Both the position numbers and the translations under genes were made by a program. A stretch of 64,000 nucleotides of DNA from Flavobacterium sp. KACC 22761. GTDB taxonomy: Bacteria; Bacteroidota; Bacteroidia; Flavobacteriales; Flavobacteriaceae. Shown here piece after piece: positions 36,754 through 47,300 of the stretch. The notes below the pieces were generated by a model that saw only the letters and a list, made by a program, of their open reading frames with translations, searched no databases and had not been told where the DNA came from. Location: positions 2,294,001-2,358,000 of the forward strand of contig NZ_CP139148.1 in the NCBI RefSeq assembly GCF_034058155.1. Reading direction: 5' to 3'. How positions within the stretch are numbered: the first letter of the stretch is position 1; every line of letters begins with the position of its first letter.

Positions 36754-38757
36754 ATGAGAATTAAAATTTTAAGCTTTTCTGTTTTATTTGTTTGCTTTTT
36801 CTTCAATGCAAATGCACAAATGACCAACATAAGCTCCGCAGATAAAAAGTATGATGATTATGCTTACGCAGATGCTATAAAAGCATATGAAAGTCTTATA
36901 GAAAAAGGAACAAAAGATGAAAAAATAGTGCAAAGGCTGGCTAATTCCTATTATTTTTTAAGTGAATTGCAGTCGGCGTTGCAGTGGTATGACGAATTAT
37001 TCAGAATGAATGAAGAACAAGAACCTGAATATTTATACCGATATGCACAATGTTTAAAAGCATCTGGAGATTATCAAAAGGCGAATGAAGTTTTAGAAAA
37101 ATTCAATCTAAAAGCAGGTTCAGAAAAAAGAGCTTCTTTGATCAGAAATGAGAAAAATTATTTAGACGAAATTAAGTTTAATTCGGGACGATATGAAATT
37201 GCCGATGCCGGAATAAATTCGCCTTATTCAGATTATGGAAGTATAATTTACGACAAAAAAATTGTTTTTACTTCAGCAAGAGATACGGGTGGAATTACGA
37301 AAACAAGTTTTAAATGGACAAACAAATCGTTCTCTAAATTATATGTAGCAGATTTGATGCCAGACGGAAGTGTTGGAAACCCAAAGTTGCTTCGTAAAAA
37401 TCAAAAGGCAAAATTTAATGAGTCAACACCAATTTTTACAAAAGATGGCCGAACAATGTATTTTACCAGAAATAATTTTACAGACGGAAAAAGAGGGCAA
37501 AACGATAAGCAAGTAACACTTTTGAAACTGTATAAAGCCGATTTTATTGATGGCCAATGGGTAAATGAAAAAGAGCTTCCATTCAACAGTGATCAATACA
37601 GCACTGCGCATCCAACTTTGAGCATTGATGAAAAAACATTGTATTTTGCTTCAGATATGCCAGGAACTTTAGGGCAATCAGATTTGTTTAAAGTTGCGAT
37701 AAATGCTGACGGAACTTTTGGTCAGCCACAAAATTTGGGTCCGATAATTAATACCGAAGGAAGAGAAACTTTTCCATTTGTTTCAGCAGAAAATGAACTT
37801 TATTTTGCTTCTGATGGACGTCCGGGGCTTGGCGGACTTGATATTTTTGTCACTAAAATAAATGCAGACAATACAATCGAAAATGATGTGCAAAATGTTG
37901 GAGAGCCAGTAAACAGTAAACAAGACGATTTCGGATTTACGCTTGACGGTAAAAACAGAAACGGATATTTTTCTTCTAATAGAGATGGAGGACACGGTTT
38001 AGATGATATTTATCGTTTCACCGAAATTAAGAGATTGTTTTGCGAACAAGATTTAATGGGAACAATAACTGATTCTGAATCAAATGAAGTTTTGGCAAAT
38101 GTAACTTTGGCATTATTCGACGAAAATTTAAATCCTCTTGCAACAATAACTACAGATGAAAAAGGGAATTACATTTTTCCAAAGATAAAATGTGGTAAAA
38201 AATATTCGATAAGAGCTTCAAAAAGTGATTATGGAATGAAAGATGTTTCAGCATTGCTCAAAAAAGAAAATGGCAAAACAACCTTGGATTTTTCGATGCA
38301 AAAAATATTCAAGCCTTTAGCAGCTAAAACCATTGAAATCAAAAAAACGGCGGTAAAGCCAGTAAAAATTGGCCCAATAAAAATTGGTACAGATTTGGCT
38401 AAACTGTTGCATATTCCAATGAACTTTTTTGATTTAGGAAAAGCGACGATCAAAAAAACATCTGAGCCAGATTTGCTAAAAGTGGTCGATGTTTTGAATC
38501 AGTATCCAAATGTAAAATTAGATATTCGTTCACATACAGACAGCCGCTCATCATCTGAAAGCAATCAAATTTTGTCAGATAAAAGAGCACAATCGACAAA
38601 AGATTGGTTGATCAGCAAAGGAATTGATGCGAGCAGATTGACAGCAAAAGGATACGGTGAAACAAAATTAATAAACAAGTGTGCCGATGGTGTAAAATGC
38701 ACTGAAAAAGAACATCAGCAAAACAGACGAAGTGAATTTATAATTGTAGGTCTGTAA
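36754..38757 (+). CDS. OmpA-family lipo/outer-membrane protein with TPR and WD40-like repeats
   Basis: A 667-residue protein. After a signal peptide (MRIKILSFSVLFVCFFFNANAQ) come TPR-like helices at about 25-135, a PD40/WD40-like propeller at about 155-425 (motifs such as LYFASDGRPGLGGLDIF), a carboxypeptidase-regulatory-like beta domain at about 435-515, and an OmpA C-terminal peptidoglycan-binding domain at about 550-667 (LDIRSHTDSRSSSESNQILS, QNRRSEFII). It lies 12 bases after the SprF-like gene. This trio of adhesin, SprF-like and OmpA protein is typical of flavobacterial T9SS adhesin loci, where the OmpA protein may tie the complex to the cell wall. Confidence 0.9.
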   Translation: MRIKILSFSVLFVCFFFNANAQMTNISSADKKYDDYAYADAIKAYESLIEKGTKDEKIVQRLANSYYFLSELQSALQWYDELFRMNEEQEPEYLYRYAQCLKASGDYQKANEVLEKFNLKAGSEKRASLIRNEKNYLDEIKFNSGRYEIADAGINSPYSDYGSIIYDKKIVFTSARDTGGITKTSFKWTNKSFSKLYVADLMPDGSVGNPKLLRKNQKAKFNESTPIFTKDGRTMYFTRNNFTDGKRGQNDKQVTLLKLYKADFIDGQWVNEKELPFNSDQYSTAHPTLSIDEKTLYFASDMPGTLGQSDLFKVAINADGTFGQPQNLGPIINTEGRETFPFVSAENELYFASDGRPGLGGLDIFVTKINADNTIENDVQNVGEPVNSKQDDFGFTLDGKNRNGYFSSNRDGGHGLDDIYRFTEIKRLFCEQDLMGTITDSESNEVLANVTLALFDENLNPLATITTDEKGNYIFPKIKCGKKYSIRASKSDYGMKDVSALLKKENGKTTLDFSMQKIFKPLAAKTIEIKKTAVKPVKIGPIKIGTDLAKLLHIPMNFFDLGKATIKKTSEPDLLKVVDVLNQYPNVKLDIRSHTDSRSSSESNQILSDKRAQSTKDWLISKGIDASRLTAKGYGETKLINKCADGVKCTEKEHQQNRRSEFIIVGL

Positions 38758-38772
38758 AAATTGTTACATATT

Positions 38773-38820
38773 AAAATAAAAGCCTTCAAAATCAAACTGA
38801 TTTTGAAGGCTTTTATTTTT
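38773..38820. terminator. Strong terminator after the OmpA-family gene
   Basis: A 22-bp perfect inverted repeat (38773-38794 with 38798-38819) with loop AAC, A-rich on the left and T-rich on the right. Confidence 0.9.
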
Positions 38821-38974
38821 GAGATTAAAAAACAGTAATTGAGTTGCTGAAAGATATTTGTCTTATTGTTTTGTTTTTCAGGCTTAATGAGGTGTTTTTT
38901 GTAGGATTTGTTTTAGTTATTTACGAAGCTGATAAATTAATCAGAAGAATAAATATTAACTAAAAAGAACCAAC

Positions 38975-39898
38975 ATCAGACATTTAAAATTATTAGGAAA
39001 TGTACGTACTACTTTTAGCTTGATCGCCTTGGGGCTGGCTTTATTTTCTTGTGATAATACAGAAGAGAATAATGCACAAAGGGCAAATCAAAATAAACGC
39101 ATTGGAAGTATTAAAGTAGTAGATGGCACCGTAAAAATCGAAAATAAAACTACACTGAAAAATATGTTTAATTCTTATAAGGAAAGTGTTGAACAACTGA
39201 ACGATTTTCATAATGAGATTCGACACATTCAGAATGAAGGATTTAAACCATTAACTCCTATTTTTGATGAAAATGATTCCAATAAAATTGAAAAATTTAT
39301 AGCAGAAAAAAAAGCTAAACTTCATCAGAGAAATGTTGAATATGGGATTTTTTCAAAATCTGCTGAAAATGAAGTCAGTCTCGATGACGAATTAATTGAA
39401 GATCCTGCTTTTGCTCGTCTTTTAAATGAAGATAGAGAAATTATTGTAGGAGACAGTTTATATAAATATACAGAAACAGGTTTGTATATGTGTAGAAGTG
39501 AAAATAAAGCAAAATTACACAGTTATTTGGAAAAATTAACTTCAAATCAGAAGAAACAACAACTTCAAAAAATTAAAAGTATGACAGCCAAAGCACCTGC
39601 TGAATATACTGAGGTAGGGGATGGCATAGTTAGATTTGTACTTCAAAAAATTGAGGCAATTTCTCCAGAATATTCTGGAGGTGGCGGTGGTTCTACGACA
39701 ATTGTGCCAACTCCGAGTACAAGTCCTAAGCTAATTAAACAAAATCTTGAAATTGCTTACGTCGAGAAAAACAGCATTTGGGAAAAGGTTTTTGGTGCTT
39801 CTGATAAATCAGAAGACTATTATAGTGATAATAGAAGAATTCAGGTTAGTTTTTGGAATCAGAACTATTTTATATTTTCGTCGGTGGTAAATAAACCT
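38975..39898 (+). pseudogene. Lipoprotein gene with lost start and missing 3' end
   Basis: The frame encodes a lipoprotein: a basic start (RHLKLLGNVRTTF), a hydrophobic stretch and the lipobox LALFSC. Yet the codon where ATG is expected is ATC (38975-38977), with TAA in frame at 38957. The only later start, TTG 39020, leaves no basic n-region. The body has a helical part, then VGDGIVRFVLQKIEAISPEYS, a Gly linker and QVSFWNQNYFIFSSV. I recall such WNQNY segments continuing for another domain in similar flavobacterial lipoproteins. Here the frame runs straight into the signal peptide of the next gene, so the 3' end seems deleted. ATC initiation cannot be excluded. Function unknown. Confidence 0.5.
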
Positions 39899-40549
39899 AT
39901 GAAAAAAATAATTTCTATTTTCTTGCTACTTGCTTGTATAAACAGTTACTCTCAGATAATCAGACCTTATGCGGGTTTTGTTGTTTATGTTCATAGCGAT
40001 TTTGCAAATTCAGTTTTTTTTAATGTAAAAACAGGTGGAGAATTTAAAATTAGTAAATATCTGAAACCTGAAATTGAATTCAGTTTACTGGGTGGAGCTG
40101 TGGAAGATTTCACAAAAAAGAATGAAAATATTATTGTTCAAGAATATACTCGTTCGGTTACATCTCTTAATTTTAGTATATGTCCGAAAATAATTCTTGG
40201 CAATGAGTCTGAATTGAATTCCTATTTTGTAGTTCTTCCAAAATATTCATTATCTCATATTGAAGCAAATGGAAATTTAAGTAGCTATAACGATACAGGA
40301 CATCTTACTGGAAACAAGCATGCAAATTCAAAGACATGGAGTCATTCTATAGGTTTTGGGATAGGTTATAATTTTAACTTATCAGATGAAAATCCAGATT
40401 CTTTGTGCATAATATTGGACTGTCAAGGAGTTGAATTGGGAGATGCATTAAATCATCTTAATGAGGAAAATAAAAACAGAATTCTAACAAAATGGACATT
40501 CGGCTTAGGGTTTAATTATTATTTTAATTTCAAGAAAAAAAAAGTTTAA
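39899..40549 (+). CDS. Small outer-membrane beta-barrel protein (hypothetical)
   Basis: ATG 39899 starts a 216-residue protein with a clear signal peptide, MKKIISIFLLLACINSYSQ. Alternating hydrophobic strands and the end NYYFNF fit a small outer-membrane beta barrel. The reading frame is continuous with the truncated lipoprotein upstream, so a simple ORF call gives a 509-residue fusion. The internal signal peptide argues for a separate gene. TATATTTTCG just upstream (near 39871) resembles a weak -7 box. No specific family was recognised. Confidence 0.6.
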   Translation: MKKIISIFLLLACINSYSQIIRPYAGFVVYVHSDFANSVFFNVKTGGEFKISKYLKPEIEFSLLGGAVEDFTKKNENIIVQEYTRSVTSLNFSICPKIILGNESELNSYFVVLPKYSLSHIEANGNLSSYNDTGHLTGNKHANSKTWSHSIGFGIGYNFNLSDENPDSLCIILDCQGVELGDALNHLNEENKNRILTKWTFGLGFNYYFNFKKKKV

Positions 40550-40567
40550 TATAGTTCCTCATTTGAT

Positions 40568-40607
40568 AAAGAGCTTTTTTCATAATATTGAAAAAAGCTC
40601 TTTTTTT
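40568..40607. terminator. Terminator after the small OMP gene
   Basis: A 15-bp perfect stem (40568-40582 with 40589-40603) with loop TAATAT and a T run on the plus-strand side. Confidence 0.85.
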
Positions 40608-40808
40608 ATGGAGATTAAAAAGCGTTAAAAAAACTTATTTTTCGCAAAAAATGCTCTTTAATAATTTCATTCTTTGCGAGATAATTTTGAAAAATAAAAA
40701 ATAGATGTATTTTATTTAAAATGAATTAATTAGGTTTTCAAAAAGTGAGGGGGAATACTAAATTGTGTCATTTTTTTTATAACTTTATAAATCTAAATTT
40801 TTTCAGAT

Positions 40809-41234
40809 ATGACTGTAAATCAAATACTAAACGCAAAAGGAAGAAATGTTTATTCCGTACTTTCATCTACAACAGTTTATGAAGCATTGAAAGTAATGGG
40901 CGAAAAAAACATAGGGGCAATTCTTGTAATTGATGGAACTGACCTAAAAGGAATATTATCTGAAAGGGATTATGCTCGAAAAATTGTTTTGAAAGATAAA
41001 TCGTCAAAAGAGACTTTTGTTCATGAAATTATGGAAAGCAATGTTATCACAGTAAATCTTTCAAATAATATTGAAGATTGCATGGAGCTGATGAGCACAA
41101 AAAGATTCAGACATTTGCCCGTTTTAGAAGATGGAACTGTAGTAGGAATTATTTCCATCAGCGATGTTGTAAAGGCAATAATCGAGATTCAAAAAGATAC
41201 TATAAATCACTTGAATTCTTATATTTCGCAATAA
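40809..41234 (+). CDS. CBS-domain protein
   Basis: A 141-residue protein made of two CBS motifs, about residues 1-65 and 72-135 (VHEIMESNVITVNLSNNIED, then FRHLPVLEDGTVVGIISISD). Paired CBS motifs form a Bateman module that binds adenine nucleotides such as AMP, ATP or NADH. No other domain is attached, so it would act as a stand-alone energy sensor or regulate a partner. It is flanked by terminators on both sides and is probably a single-gene unit. Confidence 0.9.
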   Translation: MTVNQILNAKGRNVYSVLSSTTVYEALKVMGEKNIGAILVIDGTDLKGILSERDYARKIVLKDKSSKETFVHEIMESNVITVNLSNNIEDCMELMSTKRFRHLPVLEDGTVVGIISISDVVKAIIEIQKDTINHLNSYISQ

Positions 41235-41260
41235 AAGAAAATCCGAAAATATACTTTTAT

Positions 41261-41292
41261 AAATAGTCCTGATTTTGAAGGACTATTTTTTT
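41261..41292. terminator. Terminator after the CBS gene
   Basis: A 10-bp stem AAATAGTCCT / AGGACTATTT (41261-41270 with 41279-41288) followed by T's. Confidence 0.88.
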
Positions 41293-41360
41293 TTGATAGC
41301 TCAAATTGTTATTTTAACAAAAGAAAGCAGTAAAAACAGCCCATTTTAAACTAAGACTTA

Positions 41361-41368
41361 TATCTTTG
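41361..41368 (+). promoter_or_regulatory. -7 box for maeB
   Basis: TATCTTTG, a TAnnTTTG match, 25 bases before the maeB ATG. No TTG is present at the usual distance upstream. Confidence 0.5.
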
Positions 41369-41393
41369 TAAGCTAGAATAAAAGCTAAAAATA

Positions 41394-43685
41394 ATGAACA
41401 AAGAGAGTAAAAGAAGAGAAGCGCTACTGTACCACTCAGAGCCAACTCCAGGAAAAATTCAGGTAGTTCCAACAAAAAAATACGCAACGCAGAGAGATTT
41501 GTCATTGGCATATTCGCCAGGTGTTGCAGAGCCATGTTTAGAAATTGCAGCAAATGTTGAAGAAGTTTATAAATATACAGCAAAAGGAAATCTAGTTGCC
41601 GTAATTTCAAACGGTACAGCTGTTTTAGGACTTGGAGATATTGGACCTGAAGCAGGAAAACCTGTAATGGAGGGGAAAGGTTTATTATTTAAAATATTCT
41701 CTGATATTGACGTTTTTGATATCGAGGTTGATACAAAAAATGTAGAAGAGTTTATCCAGACCGTAAAAAATATCGCTCCAACTTTTGGAGGAATTAATCT
41801 TGAAGATATTAAAGCGCCGGAATCTTTCGAAATCGAAAGAAGACTTATAGAAGAATTGGATATTCCGGTAATGCACGATGACCAGCATGGAACAGCAATC
41901 ATTTCTTCGGCAGCTTTAATTAATGCACTTGAATTAGCGGGCAAAAAAGCTGAAGATGTAAAAATGGTAGTTTCTGGAGCAGGATCTGCAGCAATTGCTT
42001 GTACTGATTTATATGTTTTATTAGGTGTAAAAGTAGAAAACATCTTGATGTATAACAGTAAAGGACTTTTGACAAAAGACAATCCTTCGCTTTCAGAATT
42101 ACAATTGAAATATGCTGTTGATGGTCCAAAGATTGAATTGGCAGAAGCTGTAAAAGGCGCTGACGTTTTCATCGGATTGTCTTCAGGAGATATTTTGTCG
42201 CCAGAAATGTTATTGACAATGAAAGAGAACCCGATTGTGTTTGCAATGGCAAATCCAAATCCGGAAATCGATTATAATTTAGCTGTAGAAACACGTAAAG
42301 ATGTTATTATGGCTACAGGCCGTTCTGATTTTCCTAATCAGGTTAATAACGTGCTTGGATTCCCATATATTTTTAGAGGAGCGCTAGATGTAAGAGCTAG
42401 AAAAATCAACGAAGCTATGAAAATGGCTGCGGTAAAAGCTTTGGCTATTTTGGCAAAAGAACCAGTTCCAGAACAGGTTAACGTAGCTTATGGGGCGACA
42501 AAACTTGGTTTTGGACAAGAATATATTATTCCGAAACCATTTGATCCAAGATTGATCACAGTTGTAGCTCCTGCAGTTGCAAAAGCGGCAATGGAATCTG
42601 GAGTTGCAAAAAATCCTATTACAGATTGGGCTGCTTATGAAGATAAGCTTCGCGAGCGTATGGGTAACGATAATAAAATGGTGCGTTTGATTACAAACCG
42701 AGCAAAATTAGATCCTAAAAGAGTAGTTTTTGCTGAGGCAGATCAATTAAATGTATTAAAAGCAGCACAAATTGTATACGAAGACGGAATAGGTATTCCA
42801 GTTTTATTAGGAAGCAGAGAAACTATTTTGGAGTTAAAATCAGAATTAGGTTTTGATGCAGATTTAGAAATCATTGATCCTAAAACAAACGAAGAAGAAG
42901 CAAGACGTAACCGTTTTGCAAATTCATACTGGGAATCAAGAGAGCGCAGAGGTGTTTCATTGCTTGATGCTCAGAAATTTATGCGCGAAAGAAATTATTT
43001 CGCAGCTATGATGGTAAACGAAGGCGAGGCCGATGCTGTGGTTACAGGATATTCAAGAAGTTATCCAAGTGTAGTAAAACCAATGCTTCAATTGATTGAA
43101 AAAGCGCCAGGAGCTTCACTTGTTGCAACTGCAAATATGATGCTTACAGCACGTGGACCAATGTTCTTGTCAGATACAGCAATCAATATTGATCCATCTT
43201 CTGAAGATTTAGTAAATATTGCATTAATGACGGCTAAAACAGCAAAAATGTTTGGTATTGAGCCAGTTATTGCAATGGTTTCTTATTCGAACTTTGGTTC
43301 ATCAACACATAAAAATGCTTCAAAAGTAAGAGATGCAGTAGCTTATTTGCATAAAAACCACCCTGAATTAATTGTAGACGGAGAGATTCAAGCAGATTTT
43401 GCTTTAAATTCAGAAATGCTTAAAGAAAAATTCCCTTTTTCTAAATTGGCAGGTAAAAAAGTAAATACGTTGGTTTTCCCTAACTTAGAGTCGGCAAACA
43501 TTACTTACAAGTTATTGAAAGAATTAAATAAAGCAGGCTCAATTGGTCCAATTATGATGGGACTTGGCAAGCCAGTGCATATTTTCCAATTAGGTGCAAG
43601 TGTTGAAGAAATGGTAAATATGGCAGCAATTGCTGTGATAGATGCTCAAGAAAAAGAAATTAAAAAAAATAAATTAGCCCAATAG
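41394..43685 (+). CDS. maeB: NADP-dependent malic enzyme with phosphotransacetylase-like domain
   Basis: A 763-residue MaeB-type enzyme that decarboxylates malate to pyruvate. The malic N-terminal domain covers about 15-150 (SLAYSPGVAEPCLEIA; HDDQHGTA near 163-170), the NAD(P)-binding domain about 160-410 (VVSGAGSAAIA), and a phosphate-acetyltransferase-like domain about 430-755, thought to be regulatory and inactive as an acetyltransferase in this class. The length matches E. coli MaeB (759). It would supply NADPH and pyruvate in gluconeogenic or amino-acid-fed growth. Confidence 0.95.
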   Translation: MNKESKRREALLYHSEPTPGKIQVVPTKKYATQRDLSLAYSPGVAEPCLEIAANVEEVYKYTAKGNLVAVISNGTAVLGLGDIGPEAGKPVMEGKGLLFKIFSDIDVFDIEVDTKNVEEFIQTVKNIAPTFGGINLEDIKAPESFEIERRLIEELDIPVMHDDQHGTAIISSAALINALELAGKKAEDVKMVVSGAGSAAIACTDLYVLLGVKVENILMYNSKGLLTKDNPSLSELQLKYAVDGPKIELAEAVKGADVFIGLSSGDILSPEMLLTMKENPIVFAMANPNPEIDYNLAVETRKDVIMATGRSDFPNQVNNVLGFPYIFRGALDVRARKINEAMKMAAVKALAILAKEPVPEQVNVAYGATKLGFGQEYIIPKPFDPRLITVVAPAVAKAAMESGVAKNPITDWAAYEDKLRERMGNDNKMVRLITNRAKLDPKRVVFAEADQLNVLKAAQIVYEDGIGIPVLLGSRETILELKSELGFDADLEIIDPKTNEEEARRNRFANSYWESRERRGVSLLDAQKFMRERNYFAAMMVNEGEADAVVTGYSRSYPSVVKPMLQLIEKAPGASLVATANMMLTARGPMFLSDTAINIDPSSEDLVNIALMTAKTAKMFGIEPVIAMVSYSNFGSSTHKNASKVRDAVAYLHKNHPELIVDGEIQADFALNSEMLKEKFPFSKLAGKKVNTLVFPNLESANITYKLLKELNKAGSIGPIMMGLGKPVHIFQLGASVEEMVNMAAIAVIDAQEKEIKKNKLAQ

Positions 43686-43723
43686 ACTACTAAAAGGATA
43701 AGAGTATTGTCTTACTTTTTATG

Positions 43724-43731
43724 TATATTTG
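43724..43731 (+). promoter_or_regulatory. -7 box for ruvA-sprA
   Basis: TATATTTG fits TAnnTTTG, 18 bases before the ruvA ATG. A TTG at 43707-43709 gives only a 14-base spacer. If used, it would drive both ruvA and sprA. Confidence 0.5.
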
Positions 43732-43749
43732 GTATTATAAATTATTTTT

Positions 43750-44331
43750 ATGATAGCACATTTGCAAGGGAAACTAGTTGAAAAGAATCCCACAGAAGTT
43801 GTAATTGATTGTGGTGGAGTGGGATACCATGTGAATATATCTTTACATACCTTTTCGCTAATTCCTAATGCTGATTTTATAAAATTGTATACGCATCTTC
43901 AAATCAAAGAAGATGCGCATACTTTATTTGGCTTTGTAGAAAAGTCAGAGCGCGAAATATTCAGAATGTTATTGTCGGTTTCTGGTATAGGCGCTAATAT
44001 TGCGAGGACGATGTTGTCTTCAATAGAACCTAAACAAATTATAAATGCTATTGCATCTGGAGATGTAGCAGTTATTCAGTCAATTAAAGGAATTGGCAGC
44101 AAAACTGCCCAGAGAGTTATACTTGATTTAAAAGAAAAAGTGTTAAAGTTGTACGATTTGGATGAAGTTTCAGTAATTCAAAACAATACAAATAGAGATG
44201 AAGCGTTATCTGCTTTGGAAGTTTTAGGATTTGTCCGAAAAGCTTCTGAAAAAGTAGTGGAAAGGATTGTAAAAGAAGATCCAGAAGCTACAGCAGAAAC
44301 CATCATCAAAAAAGCATTAAAAAGCTTGTAA
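43750..44331 (+). CDS. ruvA: Holliday junction branch migration protein RuvA
   Basis: A 193-residue RuvA that binds Holliday junctions and loads RuvB. An OB-fold N-terminal domain covers about 1-65 (MIAHLQGKLVEKNPTEVVI), followed by two helix-hairpin-helix motifs (LLSVSGIGANIAR and IQSIKGIGSKTAQRVILDLK), and a small C-terminal RuvB-binding domain at about 148-193. sprA starts 23 bases later, so the DNA-repair gene and the T9SS gene probably share a transcript. Confidence 0.96.
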   Translation: MIAHLQGKLVEKNPTEVVIDCGGVGYHVNISLHTFSLIPNADFIKLYTHLQIKEDAHTLFGFVEKSEREIFRMLLSVSGIGANIARTMLSSIEPKQIINAIASGDVAVIQSIKGIGSKTAQRVILDLKEKVLKLYDLDEVSVIQNNTNRDEALSALEVLGFVRKASEKVVERIVKEDPEATAETIIKKALKSL

Positions 44332-44354
44332 CACAACTAACATAAACCAATTGT

Positions 44355-47300
44355 ATGCGTAAAATTTGTATTTTTTTACTGGTTTTATTTTGCGGTAATG
44401 TTTTGCGATCGCAAGTAAATCCGGCAGTTCAAGATACAACCAAAACTCAGTATTCTACAGGAAAGGTAGAACTGAAGGATCCTCCAAGCATACTAGCGGC
44501 CTATAAATACGATCCAATATCTGATCGTTATATTTATACCAATTCTGTTGACGGTTTTCCGGTCAATTATCCTATTATTTTAACGCCCAAAGAATATGAA
44601 GCATTGGTTTTGAAAGAATCTCGTCGAGATTATTTCAGAAAAAAGGCCGATGCAATTGATGGGAAAAAAGCAGGAAGTGAAGCCGCAAAAAAGAATTTAC
44701 TGCCAAGATATTACGTAAATTCAAATTTCTTTGAAAGTATTTTTGGAAGCAATACAATTGATGTAAAGCCTACAGGTTCTGTCGAAATGGATTTGGGGAT
44801 ACGATACACCAAGCAAGACAATCCATCGTTTTCACCAAGAAACAGATCCAGTCTAACATTTGATTTTGATCAGCGTATTAGTATGAGTTTAATGGGAAAA
44901 GTGGGTACGCGATTAGAAGTAAATGCAAATTATGACACCCAGTCCACATTTGCTTTTCAAAACTTATTTAAACTTGCTTACACGCCTTCTGAGGACGATA
45001 TCATTCAAAAAGTCGAAGTGGGTAATGTCAGCATGCCTTTAAACAGTACTTTAATTCGTGGAGCACAAAGTTTATTTGGTGTCAAAACTCAATTGCAATT
45101 TGGAAGAACAACAGTTACGGGTGTTTTTTCTGAACAAAAATCGCAAACCAAAAGTGTTGTAGCCGAAGGAGGTGGTACGGTTCAAAACTTTGACTTATAT
45201 GCATTGGATTATGATAACGATCGACACTTTTTCTTGTCGCAATATTTTAGAGATAAATATGATGCTTCATTAAAAACGTATCCAGTCATAAATAGCCGTG
45301 TTCAAATTACTCGTATTGAAGTTTGGGTAACCAACAAACAAAACAGAGTAAGCACAACCAGCAATAACCTTCGTAACGTAGTTGCACTTCAGGATTTAGG
45401 TGAAGGACGTTTAAGTGACGTTCCAGATAATGAAGTGGTTGTGATCAGTTCAACAAATGGATTCTTTAATCCTTCAGTACTTGTTGATTCTCCTGCAGAA
45501 AATGAGAACAATGCTTATAATCCAGAAGCAATTGGACAGCCAGGCTCATTTTTAAATTCAAACATTAGAGAAATTGTTACGGCAAAGTCTGGATTTAACA
45601 ATACAAATATTAGTGAAGGAACTGATTATTCGATATTAGAAAATGCTAGAAAATTAACCGCAAACGAATTTACGTATAACCCACAACTAGGATACATATC
45701 GTTACAACAGCGTTTGGCAAATGATGAAATTTTGGCCGTTGCCTACGAATATACTGAAGGAGGCAAGATTTACCAAGTAGGGGAATTTGGAAGCGATGGT
45801 GTTGATGCGACTGTTGTAACAGGAAGCAATAATTCAAATCAGGCCATTATTACCCAGAGTTTGATTTTGAAAATGCTTAAGAGTAATTTGACAAATGTGC
45901 AAAATCCGGTTTGGAACTTGATGATGAAAAACGTTTATCAAATTCCGCAAGCTTATCAAATCAAGCAGGATGATTTTAGAATGAACATTCTATATACTGA
46001 TCCTTCTCCTATAAATTATATTTCGCCAGTTGCTGGAACTTCTTTTCCATCCAATCCAACACCAGACAATAAAGTAGATCAAACCCCTTTATTGAATGTC
46101 TTCAATTTGGATAAATTGAACTACAATAATGACCCACAAACTGGTGGAGATGGTTTCTTTGATTATTTGCCAGGTATTACGGTTGATGTTCAAAATGGTA
46201 GAATTATTTTTACTACGAAAGAGCCTTTTGGAGAATTGCTGTTTAAAAAATTGCAAAACCAAGGTTCAGGAGAAACCTATAATGACCCAAGTACTTATAA
46301 TGCGAATCAGCAGAAATATGTATTTAGAAATATGTACCGTAATACACAATCTGGTGCTTTGCAGGATAGTGACAAGAATAAATTCTTGTTGCGCGGAAAA
46401 TACAAATCTTCAGGAAGCAACGGAATTCCAATTGGAGCTTTCAATGTGCCTCAAGGATCTGTTGTGGTAATGGCGGCAGGCAGAAGATTGGTTGAAGGAA
46501 TTGATTATAGCGTCGATTATCAATTAGGGCGTGTTCAAATTTTAGATCCTTCGCTTCAGGCTTCAAATACACCAATTGAAGTTTCGTTAGAGAATAATTC
46601 CATTTTTGGTCAACAAACCAGAAGATTTATAGGATTCAATGTAGAGCATAAAATTTCAGATAAATTTGTTGTTGGAGGTTCTTACTTGAAAATGTCTGAA
46701 AAGCCATTTACACAAAAATCAAGCTACGGTCAGGAATCTGTAAACAACACGATTTTTGGATTTAATGGAAATTATGCTACAGAGGTTCCGTTTTTTACAA
46801 GATTAGTAAACAAACTTCCAAATATCGATACCGATGTTCCATCAAATCTTTCGATTCGTGGTGAGGTTGCGTTCCTAAAACCCGATGCTCCAAAAGCAAG
46901 TGATTTTGAAGGCGAGGCAACTATTTATGTTGATGATTTTGAAGGTTCGCAAACTACTATTGATATGAGGTCTGCTTATGCATGGAGTTTGGCTTCGACA
47001 CCTTTTGTGGGGTCAATAAACGACAATACTTTTAATGCTAATTCGAATACATTAGATTACGGTTTTAAACGTGCAAAATTGGCTTGGTACACTATTGATC
47101 CCGTTTTTTATTCGTCAAAACCAAGTGGAATTTCAAACGATGATTTATCTTTAAATACAACCCGAAGAATTTATAGTAAAGAGCTTTATCCAAATACAGA
47201 TATCGCACAAGGTCAGATTCAAGTTGTTAATACACTCGACTTGACGTATTTCCCATCGGATAGAGGACCTTATAATAATGATCCAAATTTTGGAACTAAC

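Noticed and set aside
41567..42172. 201-codon minus-strand ORF inside maeB
   Set aside because: It is antisense to a well-conserved enzyme and reads as Ser-rich shadow coding with no domain or promoter.
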